A stretch of DNA of 64,000 nucleotides from Gordionus sp. m RMFG-2023. Lineage: Eukaryota > Nematomorpha > Gordioida > Chordodea > Parachordodidae. Each line of letters opens with the position of its first letter. Positions within the stretch are counted from its first letter, which is position 1. The position numbers and the translations under genes were made by a program. The stretch is taken from assembly GCF_954871325.1 (NCBI RefSeq), contig NC_088775.1, positions 10,889,561 through 10,953,560 of the forward strand. Direction: 5' to 3'. This document shows positions 22,801 to 35,100 of the stretch, in pieces. The notes under the pieces were generated by a model, which saw only the letters and a program-made list of their open reading frames with translations, was not told the DNA's origin and searched no databases.

Positions 22801-25054
22801 TAAATTGAATTCCATTGATATCACATCAAGATTGTGGGGGATGGATATTTTTTTAATATAAAAAAATATAACATTTTTTAGCCATGATGTCCAGCCATTT
22901 AATTTAAAACAACAATAAAAAAATTTTTATTTATAAATATTAATTCTTTTAAGATTATTCCTTTACTTTATTGTATTTTGTGATAACAATAAGGCACATT
23001 TATTTTAAGCAATTAATTTTTTCAGAATTTTTAAATTTTTTTTTTTCTAATTTTGATTGAATAAATTATAAGTTTATAGTGTAAAAAAATGATATTTTTA
23101 ACAGATGTTGGTTTTAAATTTCAAAAGAATAATAAAAATAGAGGCAAATACATTGATTGTTCATTATTTCCTTCTATGATGTTCAAATTGAATGGGAATA
23201 AATTTAAAAATATGTTTCACGTATTTTGTGCTCTCGTAATGATTTATTGTTCGAAAACAATGATAAACCATATAAATGAGAAAAAAGTAAAGATATGAAA
23301 AATAACCTTTATCAATATTTCTAAACATGAATTATGTAATCTGTCAGAATAATTTAGTCAATATTCAGAATAATATATTTATCTAATCTATTTTATTTAT
23401 AAGGAATATCAATATGTAATTTTATCAACCTTTTTTCTAAGTGAATAGTAATTGCTGATTATGGTCCAACTCAAGTAAATTATTTTTAATCCCATGATCT
23501 CTTAGATTTGACTATTAATTAATAAAAAATGATTAAATTGTATTTTTAAAAAATTTTCCTCAATATACTTTACCTTTAACCACTATAGATAAAACATTTA
23601 ATTAGCCCTAACCCACATCTTTCTAATCTTTAATCATACTTACTTGTCTAGCTTTATATATTAAATCCAATTAAAAAAATTTCCTTGAACTTCAAATACC
23701 TTGAGGTAGAGTATTATCGTAATCATATAAGAAGTGGAAAAAATATCAATATATGTAAAGTCCCAACTTAACACATATGTTTGCCTTTCTTCCATAGAAT
23801 TAGTCGGTTTCTATCTAATTGAGTGTTGTTAATAATGGAAAAATCAAGTGATTTGAATTATGTTGAAATATTAGTTCCTAGACTGCTTTCTGTATGCCTT
23901 TATTATTTATTTCAGGCGTTATGTATTTGTTTTTATTAAAATTACAAGGATTTCTTGCTTTTTGACAAAACTTATGAACCACATATTTGTCATTTATAGG
24001 GTTGATATATTTTTATCCCTAACCATAATTGTCACTGCATATCTAAATTTAACTTCTGTGAAAGTAATCTTATTTTTTTAGTTAGATAAGTTTCAAGTCA
24101 TTCTTAATCAGCCTTTCCATAAGCAATAAACGGGGATTTATAAGCGGATCTGTGTCGCTGCTGGAGGGTAGGTATGTCATTGAAAGTAGGTCTGCGACAC
24201 GATAATTGCACCCTAATCTTTATATGAACTGGCCGTGGGATAGGTTATTCATACAGCTACATTTGCTGACGAGCTAGGTGACGATAAAATAATTAATCAC
24301 GGGTTAGTTAAATTAGCTTCAAAACAAGTTATTTGTCACTGATAGAAGACGATATTAATTATATGATTAATGCAATGACATATATGTCATTGGATTTATG
24401 GGGTTAAAAGAAAGCCTAGATCAAGTCCTTTATATTTTTTTGGAGGGGTAAATTAAAATAATGTTTATGCTAGATTAAATATTTCCATAAATAGATAGGA
24501 ATAGATATAATTAATCGTCTCTAGGCAATATATTTTCATATTGTCGTTTTAATTTTTAAACTTTAGAAATTTTGAATCTCCGTATAGAATTATTCTCAGA
24601 CATTTTTTTCCCCCATTTAAATAGAGCCTGGAATTTTAAAGAAATTTAAAAAATTATAAAATTTGTTTTTTAAAATAAAACTATAAATCATGATAATTAT
24701 TTTTTCTATTTAAAAAAATGGGATGTGCCTGAAAAAGTTCTAATTTGTACTGGGGAACGCGTTTTATAAAGACTACATCTAAAATTTAAATATAGTAATT
24801 AGTAACTTGTAAATAAATCGACCATTAAACTTGAGTAATGCAGGAGAGGAAAAAGGAAGAGATTACTGAGAAAATTTTTTCACTGCCTCTCCTACCAGAA
24901 TTAATAAAATATATTACTCAAAACGATTTTTTTAAAAAAATATTTAGCTATTAAAAGAATAAATAATTGAGAGGTAAGTAGAGTCAGGGCTTACGGGAGA
25001 GGGTATAACTCAAAGTCATAAAATGGTAGAGTGAGTAGGGGATGGGGGGTGGTA

Positions 25055-25257
25055 TTGTTATTTAAAAAAACCCAATTTGGGTAAATTTTTTAAAACGGCC
25101 CTATTCCAAAATAATATAGTGTAGGCCACAGGATTTTCAAGTAGAAGCACAAATCTTTCTGCTACTTATGAGCAAAATTATCAGGCACACAATATTATTA
25201 AGGTTATAATTTTAATTAGGCCGATTTTAAGATCGACCAGATAGGGCTTATTAACAA
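25055..25257. mobile_element. MITE family E copy
   Basis: Left end TTGTTATTTAAAAAAACCC and right end GGGCTTATTAACAA form the inverted repeat. The interior AAAACGGCCCTATTCCAAAA closely follows the 61151-61364 copy, and GTAGAAGCACAAATC corresponds to its TGGGCTTCTACTTGCC segment in the opposite orientation. Confidence 0.6.
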
Positions 25258-25743
25258 TACAAAGGGAGAGGGAGTGTAAGGAGATATAAAAATGCTATCA
25301 TCATTAATAAATATAGAGGGGGTCTAAGGCGATTGCTTTTGTTTTTTTTAGAAATTCTTATAGAGGGGTAGCTGCGCGATTTGCCTACATTAGATAATGA
25401 CAAGTCATTATACGTAACATTTCTTCTAAACTAATTGCATTAAGATATTAATAATCCGATGAGAGTGAATTAATATAAATACAATATTGTTTTTTATTTT
25501 TGCATGTTCTGTTTGTTTTAATGAGAATATATATATAAGGCCTATAATAATTAGGGAATTTCAATTCCAATTATATTATTCTAAAATGAATTGATATATT
25601 TTTCATTTCAGTCATAATTGTCATGGTTTGTCTCAGCTGAATTTTAATATATTTCTTCAGTATACATATTGTTGTACCAGGTATAATATCATAACATTAG
25701 TTTTAAGATATTTTGATTGTAACTTAATAGGATTGTTCAAATT

Positions 25744-28700
25744 ATGAATGATTTCCAAAGTATTGATCCTCGTAAGCAAGAACTATTGGAAGCAAGATTT
25801 TTAGGAAATGCTAAAGTAATAGTAATATATTTATATATATTTCATTACCAAAAAAAACGATTAAAATTTTAAATATATATTAATATCTCGATTACCTCAA
25901 AATTATTCATAATAATTCTTATTTTTTTAATAAAAAAAACTTAAACAATATATTTAGATCAATAATAATAGCAATAATTCAAACGCTTTTCACAATCCTC
26001 CCTCTTCATTATTGATTAAATCACCTATACCTACTCCCGTTTTAAATGCAAATATTATAGCTCAAAGTCCAAATATTTATTCTCACCATTTGTCAAATGC
26101 AACTATCACCAATGATTCTAATCAAAGTACAGCTAGTACAGAATCTAGTATGGGCAAGGAATTTATGCCTGCACAACCAGGAGATGTTGTAAACTTTTAA
26201 ATTATTTTTTATTCAGATCAAATGATAATATATATTTAATTATCACATCCTTTATACATTTTGAATTTATATATTTTAATTATGATCATAAACATTTATA
26301 TAATATTTATTTGAAATCAGTATTTGGAGATATATATAAAATTTAGAGTTACCCTTTTATTAAAATATACTTTATTCTACTTAATTTGATAATCTTGAAA
26401 TTTGATACACATATACTACCCTGCTCCATTGTATTTGGCCACATATTATTTAGATTATAAAAAATTTAAATTTAAAATATTTCAAAAATAAATTATTATA
26501 AAATACCAAATATATAATGAACAAAATTTAATATAAATTATTAAATTTAAAATAGAGTTTGAAATGGTTTTCAAAATATAAAATCTTCAAAGATTAATAA
26601 AAATATATGAGAATGCTTGTGCCATTTTTTGATCAAATTATATTGACACTTCCAATTTTTTTGAGATTATTATATATAAAAGATTTTCCATGATGAGATC
26701 ACAAATTTTTAAAAAAATCTTGATTTATTTATAAAAATATTAAATTTTGTGATCTTTCAAGATTTTATGCTTCAAAAAATCTAAACTCTGATTTGAATTA
26801 TTAAAATATATATTTAAAATAAATTCTATTCAAAATTATTGTCCTACAATGCTAAAATATAAATATTTTTGCCCTGCGATTTAGCTTTTATAGCAGTGAT
26901 GTTGTTTGGCATTGAATTAATAAGATTCTGGCACACATTTTAAATCAAATTTATTCTTTAAACAATCATTTGATTTTAGATGATTTATAACCTTTTGTTT
27001 GAGTAACCCTCAAATGTTTTCAATATGATTGAGATATGCTGCATGATAACTTAAAATAAAAATTATGATTCTTTCAAGGTTCCCAGATATAGCAGTATGG
27101 AAAATATATTCTTATTACTAAAAGGTAAGATTTGTTTCATGTCTTAATAAGAATGGATGTTATCAGAACTTAGATGATATATTGATATTAACAGTAATTG
27201 TTATATTATTTATACATAGAATACTACCTAGGCCTTTTGCATTTGCACAAACCCATACTATTTTACTATATGGATTAATGTTACTTTGTAAGCAATTAAG
27301 ATGGAAGGTGTCTGCTTATATTTTCATAAACCCATTTTGTTATGTCCCAATATCTATATAAAATTTTGATTTATTGCTAATTGTGTTACTTGTTTATTTA
27401 TTTAATTTACATATTATAGAGATGATGTAAACAAATTTTAAAATGAGTTTTTTTTGCCTTATAAATGGAATATCATATTGAATATAATTTCATTGATGGG
27501 TTGAAATGGAGACTTGTCTTTTATTCACATAAATCTCAGCATTTTTGAAGAAGATACTAACCAATTTTGACAATTATTTTTCATAAAATCTCATTTATGG
27601 AATTAGTGTTCTTTATATATCCCCAGGTAATTATATTTCCTTAGTATATACCAAATGTATTGACCAATGGCTAATTACTTTGGTATATTTCTCCCATGAT
27701 TTACTCTCTTATATGAGTTAATGACCTCACTAATTTTGGAGATGCCTTTTTACATATACCCATTTAAACAAAAATATAATTTAAAACGACCATAAATTAA
27801 TTAAACTATAATTTAAAAAAATAGGGCAGTTAAATTATCCTGGGCAAATATTTTGATGATCATAATATAGTAGGAAAAAATAGCAAATTAGGTGACAATT
27901 TCGGTACTTTGGTATTGAAAATGTTGAAATTTCAGAAAGCATATTTTTTTTAAATGTTTGATTAAGGCAGTGTCCAAATTTTTTTTTTTAATTTTAATGA
28001 AATCGTATGTTAAATTTTCACGAATTACATTTTGGACATGTTTTTATTTTTATATTTAAAAAAATGCCTATTTTTTCTTTTTTGATAAAGTTTCATGAGT
28101 TTGTGAAACGAATTTTTTGATATTTTGGACACAGCCTAATATAACTAACAAATAAAAATTTTAATTATTTTAACTCGCCCACACGTTCTTTAAAATTTTT
28201 TTAACCCGCTCGCCCCCTGGGCTAAAACCCGCCCAATGCAAACCTCTAGATGGGGTATTAATATAATTAGTTAATTTAAAATTAAATTTTCAAATTTATT
28301 TTTACTAAAAGTGCTCCAACATGGATAAATCTGACAAACAATCTCATACTAATTCAGAAAGAAAAAGAAAGCGCAGGGTTGATAACAAAAGTGCAGACGA
28401 AAGTATTTATATTTGTATATAAATAATTTAAAAGTTTATCATTTAATGACATGTAGAAGTTGTATTTTTATAAACCTGGCTAAGATCTGTATTTAAAATG
28501 TTTTTCCCATTTTCAAAACCCAGTTAGAATTTATTTTTCAAAAAAAACTTCTTTGTGCCCAGATTAAATTTCATTATTTTTTAAATAATTTTGCCATTGT
28601 TTTTGTAAATTGTTGTTTCATAAGTAAATTGAAAATATAGTAAATTATTGATTAAGATATAATTGAAATTAGTTAAAGTCAACTGTCCAGTTTTAGAGGT

Positions 28701-29136
28701 TTTGGACCGGGACTCGACCGGGCCGATTTACGGACTGTTTTTTTTTCGAGGATCGCATCCCGGACTGAATCGGTTATTTATGTGAGGACCTTGATCCGGT
28801 TCGGTCAGAACCGTGACCTTCATTAATCGAATATAAATTTTTTTAGATAGTTTTATGAGTTAAATTATTTACAAGTTCTGCTTGGGATTATAAGCACTTT
28901 TTAAACATATTTATTGGACTAGCGTAACCTGGATTTCTAAGATTATATAGGAATTTTGTGAGCCAGACCTGCAGATTTCTGATTTAAACGCTTATTTTAA
29001 AATTTATCTGTTTGGAGGACGCTTTTAGTTAGAATACTTAAATGTATATTTTTAAATCTATTAAATTATTATAGCTAAAAGGGGCGTTCAACAAGTTGAC
29101 GTTGTATCCACCAAAAAAATCAACGAATATTTCAAA
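25744..29136 (+). CDS. TLK: TLK exons 1-4 (N-terminal regulatory region)
   Basis: Exon 1 encodes residues 1-24. Exon 2 (25-101) is Asn/Ser/Pro-rich with no domain. Exon 3 carries the basic cluster [12 protein letters not shown], equivalent to the NRKRKAEPYE nuclear signal in human TLK2. Exon 4 ends KKINEYFK, equivalent to GHKISDYFEF. The exon 2 to 3 junction is the weakest: the donor is GTAAAC and the acceptor TACTAAAAG. Intron 2 (2.1 kb) and intron 4 (5.9 kb) have been enlarged by DNA transposons. Confidence 0.9.
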
Positions 29137-32100
29137 GTAAGTAAAAACTAAATTTTTTAAATCATGATTGGAATATAATGCTTTATTTATATGTAATGCT
29201 GTAAACGTTACTACAAAAAAGAAACGCGTTACAGTTACTCGTTACATCTGAAAAATGGAACGCGTTACCGTTACTCGTTACCATTTTTCAAAAGAAACGC
29301 GCGTTACCGACTTTTCAAAAAAGTAACGGGCTACTCGTTACTTAAAAAAATTAAATACATATAATGCAAAAAAATATTTATTTTTTTCCGACAATATATA
29401 ATAAATATACAAAAAAAGAACGTATAAGATTAGAACTTTATTAGAACTTTTTATAGTAAAATTTTCATATATAATTATAATATGAATAAAATTATACAAA
29501 AATAATATATTATAATATAACATCTTTATGTAACAATTTTTTATTTATTTTTAACAACAATTGATTTTCAAAATTTTAATCAGATAAACATGAACGCTTA
29601 GTACTCAACACAGCTTTCGCCGTGCTAAACACACGTTCAATTGGCGCAGAGGATGGGAGAGTGGTGTTATATTTAATAAACAAAATTTTCAATTCGGGGA
29701 ATTTATTAAAAATATTTAAAGAAATATCTTTACTTTGAAAAAAGCTTGAAAGATCTTTTTCACAGAGATCTTCATTCATTTCCTCATCAAAAAAAAAATT
29801 TATCTTTATCTGAAAATATTCTAGTGTGTATTGGATAAAGGAATCAAGCCTGTTCTTTCTTTATCAATATCTTTTCTCAAACTGGAAATAAGTTCCAGCA
29901 TTCTTCCTTTATTGACCTCTAATTTTATCCAGGGCCAATCCAATTTAAATAATAGGTGAATTATTGCCGACAGTATATATTCATCATCATAGATGTGTTT
30001 GAATCTATTGAAAATATGATAGTCAAAATATAAATTATAAACAATATTTGAACTGTATACCTTTTATCTATGGCTTCCAGGATTGAATCAATAAGCGGCT
30101 TACAAAACTTAAAATTATTTAAAGCCAATTTTTTAAGTTTTGATATGGTTATAGTGGGAGTGAGATATCCCAAATGCATATTATCTTCACTCTCTAAAAT
30201 TGTAAGTGCCGTAGCTATCGGTTCCATAACCTATAAAATCATAGATATACATATCATATTTTAATTAACACTAACCATACAATATTCGTCTATGAACGAC
30301 TTGTCGTTATCTGAAAATTTTTTTAATCCAGATTTGTCGCAAGATTCATCGAATTTTTGATAATTCACCTTAATAAGACTATTTATTAATTTTACAGAGT
30401 TATAGAAAGAATTCCATCTTGTTATAACTGGTTTAATTAAATATCTTCCCATATTTTCCTTAAATATGGCAGCACAGTTAGAAGATTGCCCATGTTTATT
30501 CCACAAAAGCTTACATTTAGAAAATGTAATTTTTGAAATGGTTTTATAATGCACATTGTTGAGTGCCTTTTCAGTGTCAATACTTGCAATTAGATTTAAA
30601 GTGTGTGCTGAACAGGAATGATGCTTAGGTAAGTATACATTACTATCATTAATATTGATCTTCAAATAGATCAAATAATGGCAGAGGAACTATTTCATCA
30701 TCCGATTCCTCTCCTTGTTCATATACTCTAATAAATTTTTAATAAATATATTATATAATTTTTTTTACTTTTTGAGCATTATCGGTAATGCATTTGGTCA
30801 CTTTATTTTGTATCTTATATATGGTAAAAATTTCAAAGATTATTTTTGCTAGATAATCATATGTATGTTTTTGGTTTAGCTTTCTACAAGCTAAGGCTGA
30901 AACCCTCTCAAGAGTGTCTGGGTGTAACAAGTGTACTATCATCCCTAAATAAGAACTGTTTAAAAAGACAATATTATCAATTTATAGAATAATTTATATT
31001 TTTATATACTGATGATAAGCTGACCAAGAATCCACAGTTGTACAGACAATTTTTGGGATACACAATAAATCCACTAATTTCTTTGTCATGGTGTCATATG
31101 CTTTGTTAATTTTTAATATGAGAGTAGGCCTAGATATCACATTTTTAGCAGTGCTTTCTACAATTGAAAATGGTTTTAATTCTGCAATTACAAAATTAAA
31201 AACTAATTCATCAACAATTGATTGTGCTATTTTTGTCTTTGACGTAGACGGATTTAGCATCTCAATGAGTGTTTGTTGATTGGTTTTAATTTTTTTTTAT
31301 TGCTCAAATTTTTATTTATTTTTTTTATTCTTGAAGAATGTATAGTCTATAATTTTTTAATTTAAATATTATTAATTCCAGAGTATTTTTTAAAAAATGA
31401 CTAAGCTTTTTCAATTGAAGATAAATCTTTTAAAAATTTAATTGCATTTTTTAATCTCTCACTAAGCTTATTGGAAAACATTAAAATTGAAATTATAATT
31501 GCCAAAGATAATTTTTCAATTTTTTATCTTTATCAGATCAGAATTATCATATAAAAAGGAATCAGGAAAAATATCTTGATTCAGTTCTCTAAAACAAAAT
31601 TTCAAATTCTGATATGAAAATCTTGACAGAATAGAGCACTCTTTGAGACATAAAATGATTTGCAGAACTTTTCCATGTGAATTACACTTTAGATTCCCTG
31701 CTTAATATCAAAACATTGTTTTTTTTATTTTATTACCTTACATATTAATACCTGCACTAAAGAAAGGTCATTTTCAACTTTAAAAAGGTTAAATAACCAA
31801 ATCTATCTCAGAGTTCTCACTTTTTAAATTCAAATAATAAATTACAATATGATTAAATTATAATATGTTCTTTTAGTATTAAAATTTTTATATGCAAAAC
31901 TTAATAATAATAAATTCTTAATCATAATATTTATATGTTTTTTATAAAGGTTTTGCATTTGCAATAAAAGTTATTTATATTTTGATAATATAATCATTTG
32001 TATTAGTGTATATATTTTTTAATTTTTATTATAATAATCTGTATAAAATTTATACATTTCAAATTTTATTGTGTACTATCATTAAAATAAATACATGGTT

Positions 32101-35100
32101 AAAAAATAATTATATATTAATTCATTCTTTACCTTCAAATGTTTTTCCAAGTTTGAGCTACTTAACATTGACGTTGAAATATTTGCGCTGGAACATAATT
32201 TACATTTACAAAGTGTATACTTTGTACCAGGAATCTTCTTAATTGGTTTATAATATAATTCAAATTGGGGCCAGGGAAGGGTTAAATCTTCTTCATCTGA
32301 AGATGAAGAAGTAAGTACTATGGACATAATATTCTTTTAAAATAAATTATAAATAAATTAATAATATCATTATATTTACTTTGAATTTTGATTGAATATT
32401 AATTTCGACTGATAATTTAACAACGAGAGTTTAAAAAAAATGTTGGAATTTGGAAGTGGTTGATATGAATTAAAAGTCGGCTTAAATTATTAATATTAAG
32501 AATTAAAAAATAAAAAATAAATAAAAGTAATTTTATAATACAATAAAATATATTTTTCTTTTTATTGATATTTTTTAAGAAAATATAAAGTAACGAGTAA
32601 AGTAACGTTTTTCGTTACCGTTACTCAAAAAAAGAAACGCGTTACCGTTACTTGTTACCTTTAGATGAAGGTAACGAATGGCGTTCCCTTTCTTCATTTT
32701 TTGACGTTACACTGTTTATATGTGGTTACAAATATAAGAACCGAAAATTTTAAATAAAATGGTCTTTAAATTGGAGGCCAGCGTAGGCCGGTCTTAACTG
32801 GCCTTTGGAAATGTATACATCGGGTTGATTTTGCTTGGCATGGCTCATAAAAATAAATTAGCCAGGGCCCATAAAAAGTTTTTGCGGAAGAATAAAAAAA
32901 ACCCCATAAATTTGCCGCCTTCTAATACTTTAAAAAAAAATTCTGTCTCTGACCTACTATTTACCCAAAAATGTTGATGGATGCATATTTAGATTTTTAT
33001 CAAAAAATTTTTAAAATATTAATTAATAATTAAAGGCTTAGATTTTAATTTAGGTTCCTAATTATAAATGAGATTAAGTATAGTTGAGTATGCCTTTTAG
33101 CAAAGATTATTGATACCAGATTTTTGCTGATGTATAAACGATTCTTGTGTATAAAAATTGGCTGAAAAGAACATTTAAAAAAAATTGCATTAAAAGTAAA
33201 CAATGTGCAATTTGATCAAATAAAAAAATATATAACAAATATGACATTAATGGATGATAATAAAATGGGAAATATGAATTTTAATTACATTTTTTTTTCT
33301 TTTCAAGTTGTGATTTAGTTTATTTTCTTCCTATTTTTTTTGAAAGGAGTCGGAAAATCTTAAAAAAAAATACTCGCAAATTTTTGAAATTTTATAGAAA
33401 AAATTATATAAGCTTTTTTTAAATATAAAAATAAAAACATGTCCAAAATATAATTATAAAATTTCAATTAAAATTTTAGAACTTCTGAAAGTTTTAAAAC
33501 AATAAATTTATAAAAAAAAAAGATTTTAGATTTACGCTCTATTATAGTAAACGTGTACCTTCAAGCGTTACGTTATTTATTGCAGTGTTATTACAGCTGA
33601 TTCATTTTTAAAAGCCAATTTAAGATAAAGAATGTGTGCAGCTGTTAAGCTTCTATTTATTATATGGTTTACAGCTGAGTGGCGTTGATGTCGCCCTTGA
33701 CTAAAAATGCAATTTAAGCCATGTCTACCCTTTGAATCAACGGGTGATTTGCATTTGACGCAGGCATGAGGCTGTACTATATCGCAACCTAGACGTAGAC
33801 CAATGGTTACTCTCAGTTGTTCATCTATCAACGCCACTCAGCTGTAAACCATATAATAAATAGAAGCTTAACAGCTGCACACATTCCTAACAATCTCGAA
33901 CCATCAAATTTATCTCAAGTAGATGGTTTAAGACCTGATGGTATGACAACCATACCTTGGGCCCTCGGCAAATCACTCATATGGGACTACACGTGTGTTT
34001 CATCATTCCCTTCAAACATACATTTCAATTTAATAACACAGGCTGAAATTAAAAAGATAAACAAATACAAAAATTTTAAAAACTTTTTATTCACTCCAGT
34101 TGTGACTTCTACTAACGGGCATTTTTCGCCTTCAACATTTTTGTTTTTAAAAAATCTTGCTAATAAAATACGACTTTTCACAAATGAACCAAGAGAATTC
34201 CTTTTTATTCGACAAAAAATTCAAATAGAAATTTTTAGACACAATTATGGTTCCTTTTTGGGGACTCAATTATAGAATTTTATTTTTAATTATATAATTA
34301 TAATTTATAAATTATAATATTTAAGATAAAGCTAAAATAGAGATAATTATTTTATATGATATTTATGAAAATCATATACCTTTTCATTGAATTCACTATT
34401 ATTTTATAATCAATCGCATATTTTTTATCAACGCATCGCATATGTTTTTCAAATATTATCATAGCATTTTCATCATAACGCTTCATTTTTATAAATTAAA
34501 CCCATTTATTGGCTTTATTTTTATAATAACGCTGCATTAAATAACGCAACACTTGAACAAAACGCGTTTACTATGGAGCCTTAGTTTTATTATAATCATA
34601 GAAAAGGTAATTTGACTAACTATCATAGGGTTGAATAATTTAATATCGGCCTCTAGTCATGAGAAAAGGGTAATTTTAAAGCACCACTGTTTAAAAAAGA
34701 AGAAGCTTTAATTTAGCTAATTTATTTTTTATAGAAAATATTGATTATTTCTATAATATTCAAATTTAAGACGGGCCCAATAATATGGATTTTTTTCCCC
34801 CGTTCAATAGTTTCTTTATTTGAGTAATAAATATAATATATTATAAAAGAGGAAAGCATATTTTTTTTGGAATTGTAAAAGAGAATTTGCGCAGATTCGG
34901 AACCTCTTAATTTTAAATCATTAAGGACAATTTTTAAATTTGAAAAACTTGATTTGGCCGGAAATATATTCATATGTAAAGGATAACACCCAATGTAAAA
35001 TTATCATTATTTTTTATATTCACCAATTAATTTATGAAACGTATATTGATTTATTTTTTCAGAATCTTAATGATAGTCCTAGACAAAACGTCTTAGCCAA

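Larger units (their letters stand above)
21463..25743. other. Intergenic stretch upstream of the kinase gene
   Basis: No gene is recognised. It contains repeat D (21866-22800), a MITE E (25055-25257), and a GC-richer patch at 24120-24330 whose short frames on both strands (30-37 codons) match nothing known. The last 240 bp before the kinase ATG are AT-rich with no clear TATA or initiator. Non-coding 5' exons could lie here but cannot be seen. Confidence 0.4.
33535..34580. mobile_element. 1.05-kb element with about 48-bp TIRs and TTA flanks, carrying RT-linked nuclease fragments
   Basis: The left end CGCTC.ATTATAGTAAACG and the right end (reverse strand GGCTCCATAGTAAACGCG) continue as matching arms through TTCAAGYGTTRCGTTATTTA and GCAGYGTTATTA, a TIR of about 48 bp whose differences are mostly CpG decay. 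TTA lies on both sides (33532-33534 and 34581-34583). The interior holds two opposed pieces of one coding region (33837-33577 minus, 33817-34275 plus) that share the stretch around [18 protein letters not shown] as an inverted duplicate. A 3-bp TTA duplication is what PIF/Harbinger elements make, but the coding content is not a Harbinger transposase. Confidence 0.7.

Noticed and set aside
23089-23298. 69-codon ORF upstream of TLK
   Set aside because: Lys/Asn/Phe-rich, single exon, no family, and AT content like the flanks.
24120-24330. GC-richer patch with short frames on both strands
   Set aside because: The best frames are 30-37 codons with no splice partners or motif; it could be an old repeat, so no gene is called.
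33535-34580. Calling this element PIF/Harbinger because of the TTA flanks
   Set aside because: No Harbinger DDE transposase or Myb-like partner is present, and the coding fragments belong to a different family.
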